Positions 1 through 10,802 of a DNA stretch of 64,000 nucleotides are shown here, piece by piece. The position numbers and the translations under genes are program-made. The notes below the pieces were generated by a model that did not search any database, was not told where the DNA came from, and worked only from the letters and a program-made list of their open reading frames with translations. This DNA is from Fistulifera solaris (Eukaryota > Bacillariophyta > Bacillariophyceae > Naviculales > Stauroneidaceae), in assembly GCA_030295235.1 (NCBI GenBank), contig AP026140.1, positions 1 to 64,000 on the forward strand, in the 5' to 3' direction. The first letter of the stretch is position 1, and the number at the start of each line of letters is the position of its first letter.

Positions 1-129
1 AACCCTAACCCTAACCCTAACCCTAACCCTAACCCTAACCCTAACCCTCAACCCTAACCCTAACCCTAACCCTAACCCTAACCCTAACCCTAACCCTAAC
101 CCTAACCCTAACCCTAACCCTAACCCTAA
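1..129. repeat. Telomere, CCCTAA repeat
   Basis: About 21 uninterrupted or nearly uninterrupted copies of CCCTAA run from the first base to about 129. One variant unit near 48-52 carries an extra C (ccctcaaccc). The C-rich strand reads 5' to 3' from the left end, which is the orientation expected for the left terminus of a chromosome. The TTAGGG-type repeat is used by diatoms, other stramenopiles, animals and fungi, so it does not by itself name the organism. Confidence 0.98.
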
Positions 130-367
130 GTAAAGTATTGTATCGTATTTCGAACTCATTCTCAAAAGCAAACAGGAGATTATGGAACTAGAAACACCGC
201 GAGCATGATGAGGATGTGTGTCTTTCGTCGCTGATCCGGCGAGTATAAATGAATTTGAACGGCTCGTATTCATGCTACTTGATAAAAACTGCTCTGTGCA
301 TAGTTATGATTTGATGCTATCAAATTTAATTCAATTATTTTCTAAAGTAGGTATTCACTGAGCTTTT
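130..367. other. Short subtelomeric spacer
   Basis: Only about 240 bp separate the telomere repeat from the inferred stop codon of the UBA1 gene. I see no subtelomeric satellite, no transposon remnant and no open frame of note. The region must hold the 3' untranslated region of UBA1. Confidence 0.6.
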
Positions 368-3300
368 TCATCCATTGTTTATCGGAAACGTAAACCTGAT
401 GTACGGTAGCTCGACCTCTTCGTCTGTTTCCTTATCGCTTGCAATTACTTCCAAGATCAAAAAGAGCTGATTCGAGGAAACTCTTTCTTGGTAATACTCG
501 TAATTACTTCCGTCATTTTCATCGCTTTTCGCTCTTCAATTTTTTTTCTTGTTGGCAAAGAACGAGTAGAGAATGCTGACGCCGTGGGACAACATGCTGA
601 TTTCAAGGTTGTAGTGTTCCTCAAAATAGTCCATGAACTCTCCCATCGCGGATATCTCCCAATGTTATATCCAAGCTATCCCAAGCGTGTCCACTCCCAT
701 TCCTTACCCTGGAGCTTACTTTTGGTCTTGGCAGGTGGATTCGGTTCCGACATGGTCATGAACGGCACTGCCAAGTTCAAGAAACCGTTCTTGTACGCCT
801 CAATCGTCAACTCTTTGCGCGGGCGCCCCGATCAGCTTGTACAACTCAAGACAAATGAGTCCCGTCACCAAAGTGGTCGTCGTTGCAATTGCTGGAATAA
901 TACGTCCAGCAATCGCTCTCGAGCGGTGAGCATCAGCAGTAGGGATACTATAGTTCATCGCGCGGCAGTTGGAACAAGCGGTAACAAAGTTGTTGTGTGC
1001 GTCGATATCCTTGTCAAACTCAATTGCTACAAGTTCCATGCCCGCAAGTTCAGCCGGTTTGGGAAGCTGCGCGAGCAAGTCCGACACGTTATCACTTTCT
1101 TCACTGCTTTTCTGTTCTTCAGCTTCAGCGTCGTTGGCAGCAATCTTGACACCTTCAGCAGGAACAAAGTCGGGAACGATGACTTGCTCCAACATATCCA
1201 ACACATCAGCATCCGCAGGCACTTGAATGCCGTACATTTCCGCTCGCAAGTTCGCGCCCATGACGACAAATTCCAAATGCGTCTTCATATCATTCGCGTC
1301 GGCATCAATCGCGTTCGGGTCAAACGCGAGGGGTTTCGGACAACGCTTCGATCCTGACCAGAACAGTTGCCCGCTGCTCGTCACTTGATCGGCGGGGAAG
1401 TTGTGCAAAAGCTGCAAGATCTGGTTGGAAAACTGATTTTCGAACGTCAAGCGCGCCCACGTCACGCAGTCTTGATACGTCGTGGGACGATCCAGGGTTT
1501 GAAGCAATAACTTGATCGTTTCCGCTTTGGTGTTTGGATGCAGCGATTCCAAGTACATGTCGCCTCCTTTGATGTAGCTGTTCACTTCCCTCTGCGGCCT
1601 GCTTGAGGCGCTCTTCGAACCAGTCGCGCGCCCATTGCAACGTGTGCTCGATCTGGTTGGGAAAGTTTTTTAACGTGCAAACCGGAATACTCTTTTCGGG
1701 AGGGTCGCGAGTAGCGCCGTAATGCTCCGTCAAGTGAGGAACGACAATCTGCGTGTTTCCCTTCGTCCCAAGAGTACCGCTTTCCATCATCGGCAAGCGA
1801 TAGAAAAGACAACGCTGATCGACGTACAACCGCGCCTCGACATTGTCCAAAGCCGTACAAACTCCCGAAAGCTTGTCATAAAAGTCATCTCCGAACAAAT
1901 GCTCCGTGTCGGGTGCAACCTTTTCCTGATACGCCGTGATTTTGAATTGTGGGTTCATGTGCTGCGCCGCCTTGGCCGCCGTGGTACTTTTGAACTCGTT
2001 GATATCCGTGTTGCGAAACAGAAACTGACGCGACAAGTTCGATTTCTCAATGCGATCCATGTCCGTGACATGAACCATACCTCCCGAACCGCAAGCAACA
2101 CCCATCATGGCCCAGTTCTTGAGCATTTCACAACCAATGGCTCCAGCGCCGATCAAGAAGTAATTCAAGGCTCCCAATTTTTCTTGCATGTCTTGACCAA
2201 AGACGAGGACTTGGCTGTCGTAGCGAGTGTTCGAAGTTGCTGTCAAATCCGATGACAACAACGCATCCGGTAAGCACTCATCCGCGTCCAGATACAAGAA
2301 ACCGGAAATCGGAGTGAACTTTCCGGAACACGCCTTCAAGACTTCCTGACCGACAACGCCTCCCAATGCCGCACACATGGGACTCAGAATCGCCCGACTG
2401 CCATGCGCTAAGTGCAAGACAATACGCTCTGCTTTCGCGTCTGCGACGGCATCGGGATTGATCTGTTTCGCCAGAACAAGTACTTGCTGACAAGCGGCCG
2501 CATCCGAGGGAAGCTGTCCATGCTGATCTTGGTACTTCGCGACAGCCTGGAAAGCCGCATGCAGCAAAGGAGGACGGTCAAACTTGGCGAAATCGCTCAT
2601 CATCATGTTCTCCCGGATTCGCCAATTTGTCTTTGTAGGATTCAAAAGCCATCTTGACGGGTTGTTTCACCTGCGTAATGTACCCCTGTGCGTGCTGCAC
2701 GGTTTGTTGCGTCAGATCGAGACCGTCGAGTGTAAAAGTATAGGGCCCGGTCACCGTAACAAAGTATTCGACATTGTTTTCGAGCCCGGTAACTCCTTGC
2801 AAACGCGAAAAGGTGACCTTGTCGCCGGTCTCCAAGCCATGTCGTCCTTGATCTTCCAACACCTTGACCGTTGGAGGCGCTTCATCGGTCAAGACCGTTT
2901 CAACCTGAGAAGTAGCCGCTGGTTCTCCGTCTTTGTCAAATACCGAGAATTCTGCACCGAAATCACAAAAGACTTGACCGAATACCGACATGGTCAAAGC
3001 GTAAATAAAGGAAGCACCCACAGCACGGCACTGCTCATTAATGGCAAACAACGTCTCTGTGGGCAAAGGGATGGTGACAACCACGACCGAGACATTTGAA
3101 GTAATCAATTCGGTGACTGTTTCGGCTGCAAGATCGGGAACATCCGCGAGATCTACCTTAACATAAGGATTCAACTGCGCCAAGAGAGGACGACAGATAC
3201 TAGCTCGACTTTTCCCGCTCGCCAAATCCTCCGGCGTCAAGTAAAAGTTTCCTCCTAAATCAAAGGACGTAGGAGACATCGGATCGACGAGAACGATACG

Positions 3301-3581
3301 ATTCAAGCCAGCCAGAATAGTATTCTTGGCTACTTCGACACCGCAACCGGAAAGACCCACCAACAAACAAGTCGAAGCCATCATACGACGTTGCGCTTCG
3401 TGTCCCATGACGTACAACTGACGCGAATACAGCTTCTCGTCGACTGCAAAGAAAGAAGGAAACAAGGAAAGAAGAGTGAGCCTTAAATGAGAAAAACAAG
3501 CAGTAACGAGAGACTTTTGTATGTATCTCTTTCATGCGCACCTTCGGCTGTTGCGGAAGCATCCATTTTATCTTGCGTCAT
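368..3581 (-). CDS. UBA1: Ubiquitin-activating enzyme E1, frame broken
   Basis: E1 adenylates ubiquitin and carries it as a thioester before passing it to E2 enzymes. The whole family architecture is visible on the minus strand: first adenylation half (DEKLYSRQLYVMG, GLSGCGVEVAKN), an FCCH-type insert, second half with the ATP site GAGAIGCEMLKN and TDMDRIEKSNLSRQF, and the catalytic-cysteine segment PVCTLKNFPNQIEHTLQWA (Cys near 1678). The C-terminal ubiquitin-fold part ends in VELPYIRFTF with a stop at 368-370. The N terminus seems to need a 71-bp intron (3444-3514, GTCTC...TTTGCAG) joining a short first exon starting at 3581 to IDEKLYSRQ. The frame is broken at about 2.6, 1.59 and 0.81 kb, and about three more times in 0.40-0.70 kb, always where the protein sequence simply continues in another frame. 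Either draft-sequence indels or a decaying telomere-proximal copy; domain content favours the former. Confidence 0.9.
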
Positions 3582-3995
3582 CGAATAAGCTCGTTTTTCG
3601 TAATAAACGTTGCAATTTATTCAAGAGAGATGATAGTCAACACGCGGGAAGTTATCAAACCAGGAGACGAAACACAATAGATAAAGACTCTCTTTTGTGC
3701 GCTGCCTCGCAAAGCTTTGCAAAACGACATCGTCGTACCGTACCAGGTAGGAGCGTCTACGTAAAGGTCACGGGCAGTTTCGTACGGATCTCCTCCGATG
3801 CGGAACGAAATCCTGTTGCGCGAAAGCGTCGCGCTCTAGGGGTCAGTCACTAGCTACGAATCACGATTGAGAAGAGACATTTTTGGGAAAGATGACGAAA
3901 AAGGACACACAACGCGCACAACGACGACACGCAACACGAAAACACAAAAACACTCATCGACAATCAACTTCGTTCATTCACTAATTTCTCTCAAA
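3582..3995. other. Divergent intergenic region
   Basis: This 414-bp spacer separates the starts of UBA1 (minus) and a glycosyltransferase (plus), so it must hold both promoters. I see no clear TATA box or repeat. An upstream in-frame ATG at 3867 would lengthen the glycosyltransferase by 43 residues of low-complexity Thr/Arg-rich sequence and looks like leader rather than protein. Confidence 0.4.
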
Positions 3996-5359
3996 ATGAA
4001 CCCTCCTCCGGGTATGACGGCGGCTTTGTCACGCTTACAAGCTGTAAGACGAAAACGACCGCAACCGTGGAAGCTCGCTGGCGTTTTAATGGTAATAGGA
4101 TTGGGGCTTTTACAAAGTCTCTACCATCTTCAGCAATCGCTTCAATTATCGGAATTTCAGGAACAATTCACTGATTTTTTCTCTTTTCCAAACGCTGAGG
4201 TCTCCTCTAACAACTACTACGACCAAAATGACCATGACACGTATTCGCGTTTTGCTTACGCCTTTGTAATAGGAGGCTGCGATCCGACGAATCTACCGAC
4301 GTATCAAAATTATCTCTTCAATATTGCTGTTGCTGCGCGCAATCTAAAACGTCTCGGGAGTCAAGCGGATGTTGTGGTGCTCTTTCAAATGTCAAAGACC
4401 GCCACAGAATTGCAACTACCGAAACAAGATTTAGAATTGTTGCATGCGCAAAACGTCACTGTTTATTACATCCCTCAACAATTGACAGGGCGGGAGTCAT
4501 TCTATCGAACGCAGCTAGACAAATTCCGAATACTGGGGCTGACGCAATACGAAAAAGTTCTTTTTATGGATGGAGATATCATGCCATTGTGTAATCTGGA
4601 TCCCTTTATGGAGTACGAAAAATTTCAAGAAAATGTTGTCATGGAAGGATTATACGAGCCGTTCAATGGGGGATTTTTCATGTTAAAGACGGGATATTTA
4701 GAAGAAATTCAACAAATTATTGAGAATCGCGAAGCCATGGCAGCCGAACTAGAGTATCCGCACTTTAATTTCACCATAGGATGGGGTCAAGACTTGACGT
4801 ACGATCCTTGGGTGAGCTTAAGAGAGACTGGGACAAATTGGTCCTTTTTAGCCGGATTCGCAGATCAAGGCTTGCTTTATTACTATACGAAATACCATCG
4901 CAAATCTGTCAGTGTGTTACATCGTGATGGCGGCGTTCATCACTATGGCTGGAATGGTACGGCCGTTTCCGAAATCGGCCCCTTCAATGAGACCATTGAT
5001 AGCTTGCACAACGTCACAGATCTGGATTCTATGCTACGCTTGCCCGGCAAACATAGCCGATTCCATTATCCTTTTAACTGTTTCGTGCACTTTACGGGCA
5101 ATGCAAAACCTTGGCTTCTGGTGGTGCACCTGACGATTGTTGCGTACCAGAGACACAAAACAAGTCAGCAAAACATTTTTGGATGTACGAGCTATCGGAG
5201 ATACTGAAAGAACATGGGCGCACGGATGTTGATATTCAAACTCATTGGGATCAAAAGAAGAAGAGGCAAAGACCGGCTCTGGGATTGTATCCAACGTATA
5301 CACAAGTTGTCAACGCGAGCTCCAATATAATGACTCGTCTGAAACGGGTTAGGCCGTGA
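3996..5359 (+). CDS. Glycogenin-like GT8-type glycosyltransferase, paralogue 1
   Basis: Probable Golgi or ER type II membrane glycosyltransferase. After a basic N terminus there is one hydrophobic anchor (LAGVLMVIGLGLLQSLYHL). The catalytic domain begins at FAYAFVIGGCDPTN and carries the family signature LDKFRILGLTQYEKVLFMDGD, whose DGD is the DxD-type nucleotide-sugar/Mn site, followed by the GGFFMLKTG acceptor-side motif and a C-terminal HFTGNAKPW segment. The start at 3996 is chosen because it precedes the membrane anchor closely. The frame breaks at about 5112, where TTGG would need a third G; the next frame continues as GGAPDDCC and ends at 5359, matching the intact paralogue at 12579-14123. 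Donor and acceptor sugars cannot be told from sequence. A plant PGSIP or glycogenin type is the nearest family I recognise. Confidence 0.75.
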
Positions 5360-5788
5360 GAACATTTATAATCATCTTTTGGTAGTATCAGTATTTTTGG
5401 CTTGTGGAGTGTTTGGACGTAATTACTTTTTTTGAGTTAGAGGCTTGAGCTCTGCTTTACAAGTAGAGCTCTGCAAACTGTAGCACGGCACTTGAGGCTT
5501 GTGGCTTGTGGCTCTGTCATCAACTCGTGGCTCGTGACTAAAGACATAGCGGAACAAATAAACGAAAGCGCTACCAAAAACGTTATTCATGTATCGATCA
5601 GAGAGTAGCGAATACGCCCAAAACAACAAATCAAAGTCCGAGTAGTCTAAAGTTTTCTTAAAAGTCCCAGGAAGAAGCCGATCAAGAGCAGGAGTGTACA
5701 TAAAAATTGAAGCCCTTTTCTATTTTCTTTGACAACAACGACAAAAATCGTAACGATTGAGCGGAGACACCGACGCCCTTTAGAGACG
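5360..5788. other. Intergenic spacer
   Basis: This 429-bp stretch between two glycosyltransferase paralogues has a short GGCTTGTGGCTTGTGGCTC-like slippage repeat near 5490-5515. I see no gene or other element in it. Confidence 0.4.
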
Positions 5789-7101
5789 ATGCAGCAACAT
5801 TCTTCCTTTCGATTCAAATATGGTTTCTGACAATTATTGCAGTTGCAGTGATTCAATTTCGGGGGAACATTCATTACGTCGAAACAGCTCTGCGGAAATC
5901 GAAGGATGCCTCGTCGACCCCTACAATGAATGAGCTTAGAATCTCGTCCGATCATTCAAAACACTCCGAAAGCGCCGAGATCTCTCCAAAGTTCGCATAC
6001 GTATTCGTTATTGGTGGCTGTGATCCAACGAATCGAGCCAGTTATCAGAATTACCTTTTCAATATTGCTATCTCAGCACGAATCCTCAAGCGACTTGGAA
6101 GTCAAGCTGATGTCGTGGCTCTCTTCAAATGTCACAAAAAGCCAAAGAGCGTCAACTTCCAAAAGATGATCTAGAGCTGTTACATGCACAAAATGTTACT
6201 GTATATTACATTCCTCAGCAATTGACAGGACGAGAATCCTTTTACCGAACGACGTTGGACAAGTTCCGTATCCTGGGCTTGACACAATATGAAAAGGTCA
6301 TTCTCATGGACGGCGATTTTTTACCATTGTGTAATTTGGACTTTTTCTTCACCCATGACACTTTTCAAGAGATCGTCGTGATGGAAGGTCTGTACGAACC
6401 GTTCAATGCTGGCTTTTTCATGGTGAAAACTGGAATGTCACGATTACAGGAGATCCAGGAAATCATAGAAAGGAGAGAACGGGAGGCACTCAACTTGACA
6501 TACCCTTACTTCGATCTAAAAATGGGGTGGGGGCATGATTTTATCGATGATCCTTGGGTCTCATACCGTCAAAGCGGAACAAATTGGACGTTTGAATTTG
6601 CATTTTCGGATCAGGGGCTTTTGTATTACTACGCCAAATACCACCAAAAATCGTACAGTCTGCTAAATCGTCGCGGTGGGGTGACGCATTACGGTCCAAA
6701 TGGAGACACGGTTCAGATGATAGGCTCAAATGACCGTTCGCTCACTCAATATAGCTCGGTTGCTGAACCAGTTGCAATGATGTTGAATGCTAAGACTCGT
6801 CGTCATCCTTTTTCCCGCTGCGCTGCATGCTTCATTTCACAGGTACGACCAAGCCGTGGCTTGGTGGGGCGCTCCGAAAGATTGCTGTACGAACGAAACC
6901 AAGTTCAAGTCCGGAAAGCATTACTGGATGTATGAATTACATGAGCTCATGGAGGAACTGAACCGTGATATTGATCTAAAAACGTATTGGGACCCGCTAA
7001 AAGCCAACCATCGACCAGCGCTTGGCTTGTTTGCTACATCTGATCAAGCTCTGCATGCGCAAACCAATCTGTTAACAGCTCTACTGCCAATAAATTCGTA
7101 A
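5789..7101 (+). CDS. Glycogenin-like glycosyltransferase, paralogue 2, frame broken
   Basis: This is a tandem paralogue of the gene at 3996-5359 with the same order of parts: a short basic start, a membrane anchor (FLTIIAVAVIQF), FAYVFVIGGCDPTN, the catalytic LDKFRILGLTQYEKVILMDGD, an FNAGFFMVKTG motif, and a C-terminal KPW...APKDCC segment ending at 7101. The frame breaks about four times: near 5825 (TTT), 6126 (missing T in CTCTTCAAATG, where the paralogues read LFQMS), 6805 (TTTTT) and 6865 (GGGG). Each break sits in a homopolymer and the encoded sequence resumes at once. It may be a real gene with sequencing indels, or a duplicate under decay. Its catalytic residues are intact. Confidence 0.65.
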
Positions 7102-7160
7102 TACATTTTTGTCCTAGCAAAAGTAAGTACTTTAGTACTCCTGTTCAAAATTTAGTCGAA

Positions 7161-7168
7161 TGACGTCA
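7161..7168. promoter_or_regulatory. CRE-like palindrome TGACGTCA
   Basis: A perfect 8-bp cAMP-response-element palindrome lies in the 332-bp spacer upstream of eS10, about 266 bp before its ATG. In diatoms, TGACGT-type elements mediate CO2/cAMP responses at some promoters. One 8-mer can occur by chance, so its use here is unproven. The rest of the spacer (7102-7433) shows nothing further. Confidence 0.25.
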
Positions 7169-7433
7169 TACCTGTGACTTCGGCTTGGGTTCAGGACTCC
7201 TCACCAAAAAGATTTGCCGAGCTGCGGACAGACGTTTACTTCTTACATGCTTACTTACCGCTTTCATGATCATGTCGCTTGATACACAGCCGTCCCCTTT
7301 TTTTGACTTGTCGTTGCACAACAAAAAAAACAATTGAGGTGTTTTTCGTGTTTGACGCCTTCGGTTGAACAAATACGACAGTCAGCTTAACCATCGATAT
7401 TGATCTATCTAGTCTCATCAATCTAAAAAGAAA

Positions 7434-7843
7434 ATGTTTATCCCCAAGGAAAACCGTATTGCTACTTTCAGCTACCTGTTCAAGGAGGGAGTTTGTGTCG
7501 TCAAGAAGGACACTCGTTCGCAGACGCATCCTCACATCGAAGGCCCAACCAACTTGGAAGTTCTCATGCTCATGAAGAGTTTGCAATCGCGTGGCTTGGT
7601 CAAGATCACCTTCTCGTGGCAGTACAACTATTGCTATTTGACGGACGAAGGTATTGAATATCTGCGAAACTACTTGGCGCTTCCTGCTGAAATCGTTCCT
7701 AATACGCACAAGAAGCAGGCCGGTCGTTCTGAAGCGCGCGAGCGCGATGACAAGTTCGGCGGGGTGGACGCCCTGCTTTCCGTGGTGGAGATCGTGAATA
7801 CCGTGGCCGTGAAGGAGGATTCGGCCGTGGTGGAGGTCTCTAA
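7434..7843 (+). CDS. RPS10: 40S ribosomal protein eS10
   Basis: The N-terminal 105 residues are a clear eS10 winged-helix domain: start MFIPKENRIATFSYLFKEG, then LMLMKSLQSRGLVK, FSWQYNYCYLTDEGIEYLR and LPAEIVPNT. eS10 sits in the head of the small ribosomal subunit. As written, the frame runs on to 7907 with an atypical acidic tail. If the GGGG at 7761-7764 were one base longer, the tail becomes Gly/Arg-rich (FGGGGRPAFRGGD ... GGFGRGGGL) and stops at 7841-7843, which is the normal eS10 C terminus. I therefore place the real end at 7843 and read the break as a one-base indel. Single exon; ATG chosen because eS10 starts M-x-P-K. Confidence 0.9.
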
Positions 7844-7904
7844 GACAGAAGATAATTTATTGCGGTTAGACTCTAAGACAGAAGATGATTTATTGCGGTT
7901 AGAC
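7839..7904 (+). repeat. 33-bp tandem duplication, two copies
   Basis: Two copies of a 33-bp unit (starting TCTAAGACAGAAGAT) lie head to tail at 7839-7871 and 7872-7904, differing at about one base. The first begins across the inferred eS10 stop codon, so the duplication carries a second copy of that stop and belongs mostly to the 3' untranslated region. Confidence 0.85.
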
Positions 7905-7909
7905 TGACT

Positions 7910-8392
7910 TTATTCAATCTTTTTCTTTTTTTTTGCCTTCTGAAGCGACGCATACGAATCTTTCACAACCATCTGAGGCTAGGTCGTTGATTGCGCAACC
8001 GTCGGAGAGGTTGATACCGGTATCAGTATCAGGTAGGCTAGACAAATGTTGGATGGCAAGAAACGACACTTTTCCTGTAATTTCATTCTGAAGTGAGGGC
8101 TAGCAACTGCCAACGTCAAAGAAGAATGGACTAGCAAACATCAAAGATCAATCATCAGCCTCACAGCTCATGACTCAGAAAATACAATCCAGTCTTGGTA
8201 AAAACGGTCAACACTTTGGGCCATAGTGCTTTTTTTATACACCGTGCGCAACGACGGACCGCAAAAAACGCGGCGACTGACTTTTCTTTTGTTCGCCGTG
8301 ACAATAAAAACATTATGCGTTGAGATCCTTTTAAAATTGAGAAACCCTTCTTGATTTGCGTCTTTGTTCATCTAATTCATACGGAGTATAAG
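7910..8392. other. Intergenic spacer
   Basis: A 483-bp spacer between eS10 and the RING-chromodomain gene. It has a T-rich tract near 7918-7937, likely 3' untranslated sequence of eS10. I see no gene or repeat element. Confidence 0.4.
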
Positions 8393-9136
8393 ATGAGTGA
8401 ATACCAACCGATAAATTACAGCGCGAGCGAATCAACGAGTGATCTTTTGGAAGATTCTTTGACGTGCCCTTTGTGCATCGAGTTCTTCGATACAGATTTG
8501 GAAGGATTTGCACCAGCAGAAGCGCGACGAACTCATTGCTCTAGCAGGGATTCGCGAAAACCTTTGCTATCTTCAGAGACGCGTCTACCTGTCTCATGCA
8601 CAGCTTGCTGGTTTACGTTTTGCAACGCTTGTTTGCATCGATTAATGTATCGACCGGGCGGTGTTAAATGTCCCACTTGTCCGAATAAGAATCTCAGCGT
8701 AGCAGCGCCGGCTGTCAATATACCTTTGGTGCGTCTCCTACACCTTATAAGACCTATGGTAGAGACCCCGGTACCATCGGTTGATGTTGTGCGCACTGTG
8801 ACCCCTACAAAAGAGAAAGCGAAAACCCCCACTAAGGCGAAGAAAACAACTGCAAAGAAAGCTATGCAGAAAAGAGACAACCATAGCGCTCTAAATGCAA
8901 CAGCTGCTGAGTGCAAGCATTTCGGTAATGGTGTTTACCAGGTGCAAGCCATTGTCGGTCGTCGTTCATCTCCCGGAAACAAGTGGTACAAAGTACGCTG
9001 GGCTGGCTATTCAGGAGAGGACGATACTTGGGAGCACTGGAAATCCTTGAAACACCTTGATGATGTGTTTCTTCAACAAATGCGACTGCTGGACGAACAA
9101 GCTGAGAAGAAGAAAAGAAAATATAATACTATTTGA
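8393..9136 (+). CDS. RING-like zinc finger plus chromodomain protein
   Basis: A 247-residue single-exon protein. Residues about 24-105 hold a divergent RING-like finger: CPLC, a long insert, then SCTACWFTFCNAC and CPTC. The usual His ligand is not in its place. A basic Thr/Lys-rich linker (KTPTKAKKTTAKKA) resembling histone-type tails follows. Residues about 185-235 form a chromodomain: YQVQAIVGRR, KWYKVRWAGYSGEDDTWEHW, LKHLDDV, with the aromatic cage residues Y/F-W-W mostly visible. Chromodomains read methyl-lysine on histones, and RING fingers give E3 ubiquitin ligase activity, so a nuclear chromatin ubiquitin ligase is the natural guess. No integrase or reverse transcriptase sequence is nearby, so it is not a chromovirus remnant. 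Start at 8393 is the ATG followed by the acidic/Ser-rich start MSEYQP. Confidence 0.8.
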   Translation: MSEYQPINYSASESTSDLLEDSLTCPLCIEFFDTDLEGFAPAEARRTHCSSRDSRKPLLSSETRLPVSCTACWFTFCNACLHRLMYRPGGVKCPTCPNKNLSVAAPAVNIPLVRLLHLIRPMVETPVPSVDVVRTVTPTKEKAKTPTKAKKTTAKKAMQKRDNHSALNATAAECKHFGNGVYQVQAIVGRRSSPGNKWYKVRWAGYSGEDDTWEHWKSLKHLDDVFLQQMRLLDEQAEKKKRKYNTI

Positions 9137-9352
9137 TCATAGTTGGGTCCTGCCGTGTTTGTACTAAACACGCACATGAACTTTGGGGCGCAGCATTCGA
9201 TGCTCCCATTGAAGCGCTTCCAAAATATTCATAGTATTATGAGCATGTCTCTATTAACGATTATGTTCTGTTGTTATTGCACGTTGCTTGTGTTGTGCGC
9301 CTCGTTCACCGTAGCAGTCTTATTTGGGTCACCAAACCGTGACGACTCAAAC

Positions 9353-10279
9353 TCATTCTGTTTCCCCCCAACAGGAGGCTTTGATACCTATCTTTTCTTC
9401 TAAAAGCAAGCCAGCATCTACATCATCCAAAGAAATTTCAATATAGGTCAGGGATGGATGCTCCGCAGCAAATTCTCGCACATGGTTCGTTTGCCAAATG
9501 TAAAATTGTCGAATGTCATCGTCCGTTCGATTCCGTTGTGGCTGTTGGGGCCAAAGCCGTCTACAGGTTTTCAAATGTGCCATGAGACCACCCCAACGCT
9601 GCACACTGCTGACCCAGTCATCCGGATCTCTCGTCGACAAGATGATTGTTCCTTGGGGGTATAACCTATAGAATGCATCTAGAGCGTAGACAGATGGGTC
9701 CCAACAACCGTCCATGGCATTGTTATCCGTCCAGATATCGTAATTTCCGCATCCTCGAAACATATCTAGTCTTTTGGATAGATTTTTAAGCATACAGACA
9801 CCTGTTCGTAGTTTGTTCTCACCAAAGTAGTGCACCGAGCGCTGTCCTCCGCAACGAAAGTAGGAATGAAGCGACGTGGTGCCGCTTTTGAAGATACTTG
9901 CCACCAGTACAGGAAAAGGAATCTTAATCGGTGGTCTTTGGAAGTACGCGACGCGTGTTTGTGGTGCAGGTTTTTGTAAGGATTTGACTGTATTGGTGCC
10001 ATTTACTGATGTAGGTAATGAGCTTTTTTGCGGGACGGGCTCATGAGATTGGACTTTTGCGTGTGATGTACCTTGCGGCAAAGCATTGATTGAAGCATTT
10101 GCTATTGTTTTATTTGCTGTACTTGTACGAACTTCCAGCGAACGCTTGGAGTTCGCCAAAAGATTTTTAACATCTGCATACATCGCCAAGGAGGCGAAAC
10201 AAGCAATACCAAGAAAAGCAAGTTGTACAAAATAACGCATGTGCCTCCACCGCCTCCGTAGTTGTCGTTTGATATCCAT
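9353..10279 (-). CDS. Type II membrane sulfotransferase
   Basis: Transfers sulfate from PAPS to a glycan or other acceptor, probably in the Golgi. A basic N terminus (MDIKRQLRRRWRH) precedes one membrane anchor (YFVQLAFLGIACFASLAMYA) and a Ser/Thr-rich stem. The sulfotransferase domain starts with VLVASIFKSGTTSLHSYF, the 5'-phosphosulfate loop, and includes ILSTRDPDDWVSSV, the 3'-phosphate binding motif. The protein is about 308 residues, within the range for short carbohydrate sulfotransferases. An alternative ATG at 10321 adds 14 hydrophobic residues; the ATG at 10279 gives a more typical type II start. The acceptor is unknown. Confidence 0.75.
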   Translation of the reverse strand: MDIKRQLRRRWRHMRYFVQLAFLGIACFASLAMYADVKNLLANSKRSLEVRTSTANKTIANASINALPQGTSHAKVQSHEPVPQKSSLPTSVNGTNTVKSLQKPAPQTRVAYFQRPPIKIPFPVLVASIFKSGTTSLHSYFRCGGQRSVHYFGENKLRTGVCMLKNLSKRLDMFRGCGNYDIWTDNNAMDGCWDPSVYALDAFYRLYPQGTIILSTRDPDDWVSSVQRWGGLMAHLKTCRRLWPQQPQRNRTDDDIRQFYIWQTNHVREFAAEHPSLTYIEISLDDVDAGLLLEEKIGIKASCWGETE

Positions 10280-10802
10280 GTTTTCGATAAAGAATAAACG
10301 GTGTGTGAGAAAGAGCTGCAACTAGAAGTTATGAGGCTTTCTTCATTGGTTGTATAACCTTCAATAAAATGAGGGGAATGCTGACCGATGACGGAGGTGT
10401 GCACGCATACACAACACGGCAAAAACACTCCGATCTCTGCGATGATCGACGTGCGCCCTAACACGGTTTATACCTATTGAACAGGAGCACCTACTGTCTG
10501 TTGAAGAAAACATCATTACTTTAAAAAATAAAAAGCTACTCGCTACTCCGGAGTACAAAGCTACATAGCGATATATGTATGAAGTAATATGTACACAGCC
10601 ACTGGTGTTTGCCCATTGCCCATTGTGTTTTTCCCCTTCTCCGTCTCGCAGTCATCATTCATTATCGCCATCGTCGGCAAAAATCATCGCATTTTCCATC
10701 AAAAAAAAAAAAAAAAAAAAAAAACTCCGCAAGAAGAAACACAGGGTGCAATACAAAAGTGGAGCGCATGACACCAGAAATCGTCAGCCGTAAAGCAAAG
10801 TC
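10280..10802. other. Divergent spacer with a 24-A homopolymer
   Basis: This region separates two divergently transcribed genes and must contain both promoters. At 10701-10724 it carries an uninterrupted run of 24 A. The run lies about 80 bp upstream of the next ATG. I see no target-site duplication around it that would mark a retroposed tail. Confidence 0.5.

Noticed and set aside
488-1357. A 289-codon plus-strand open frame near the telomere
   Set aside because: It is antisense to UBA1, whose conserved motifs are on the minus strand; it has no recognisable protein features.
8393-9136. Chromodomain as part of a chromovirus-type element
   Set aside because: No other element parts or end repeats are seen nearby, and the chromodomain is joined to a RING-like finger in one intact host-like gene.
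10701-10724. A24 run as the tail of a retroposed gene copy
   Set aside because: It is upstream, not downstream, of the neighbouring gene on that strand, and no flanking duplication was seen.
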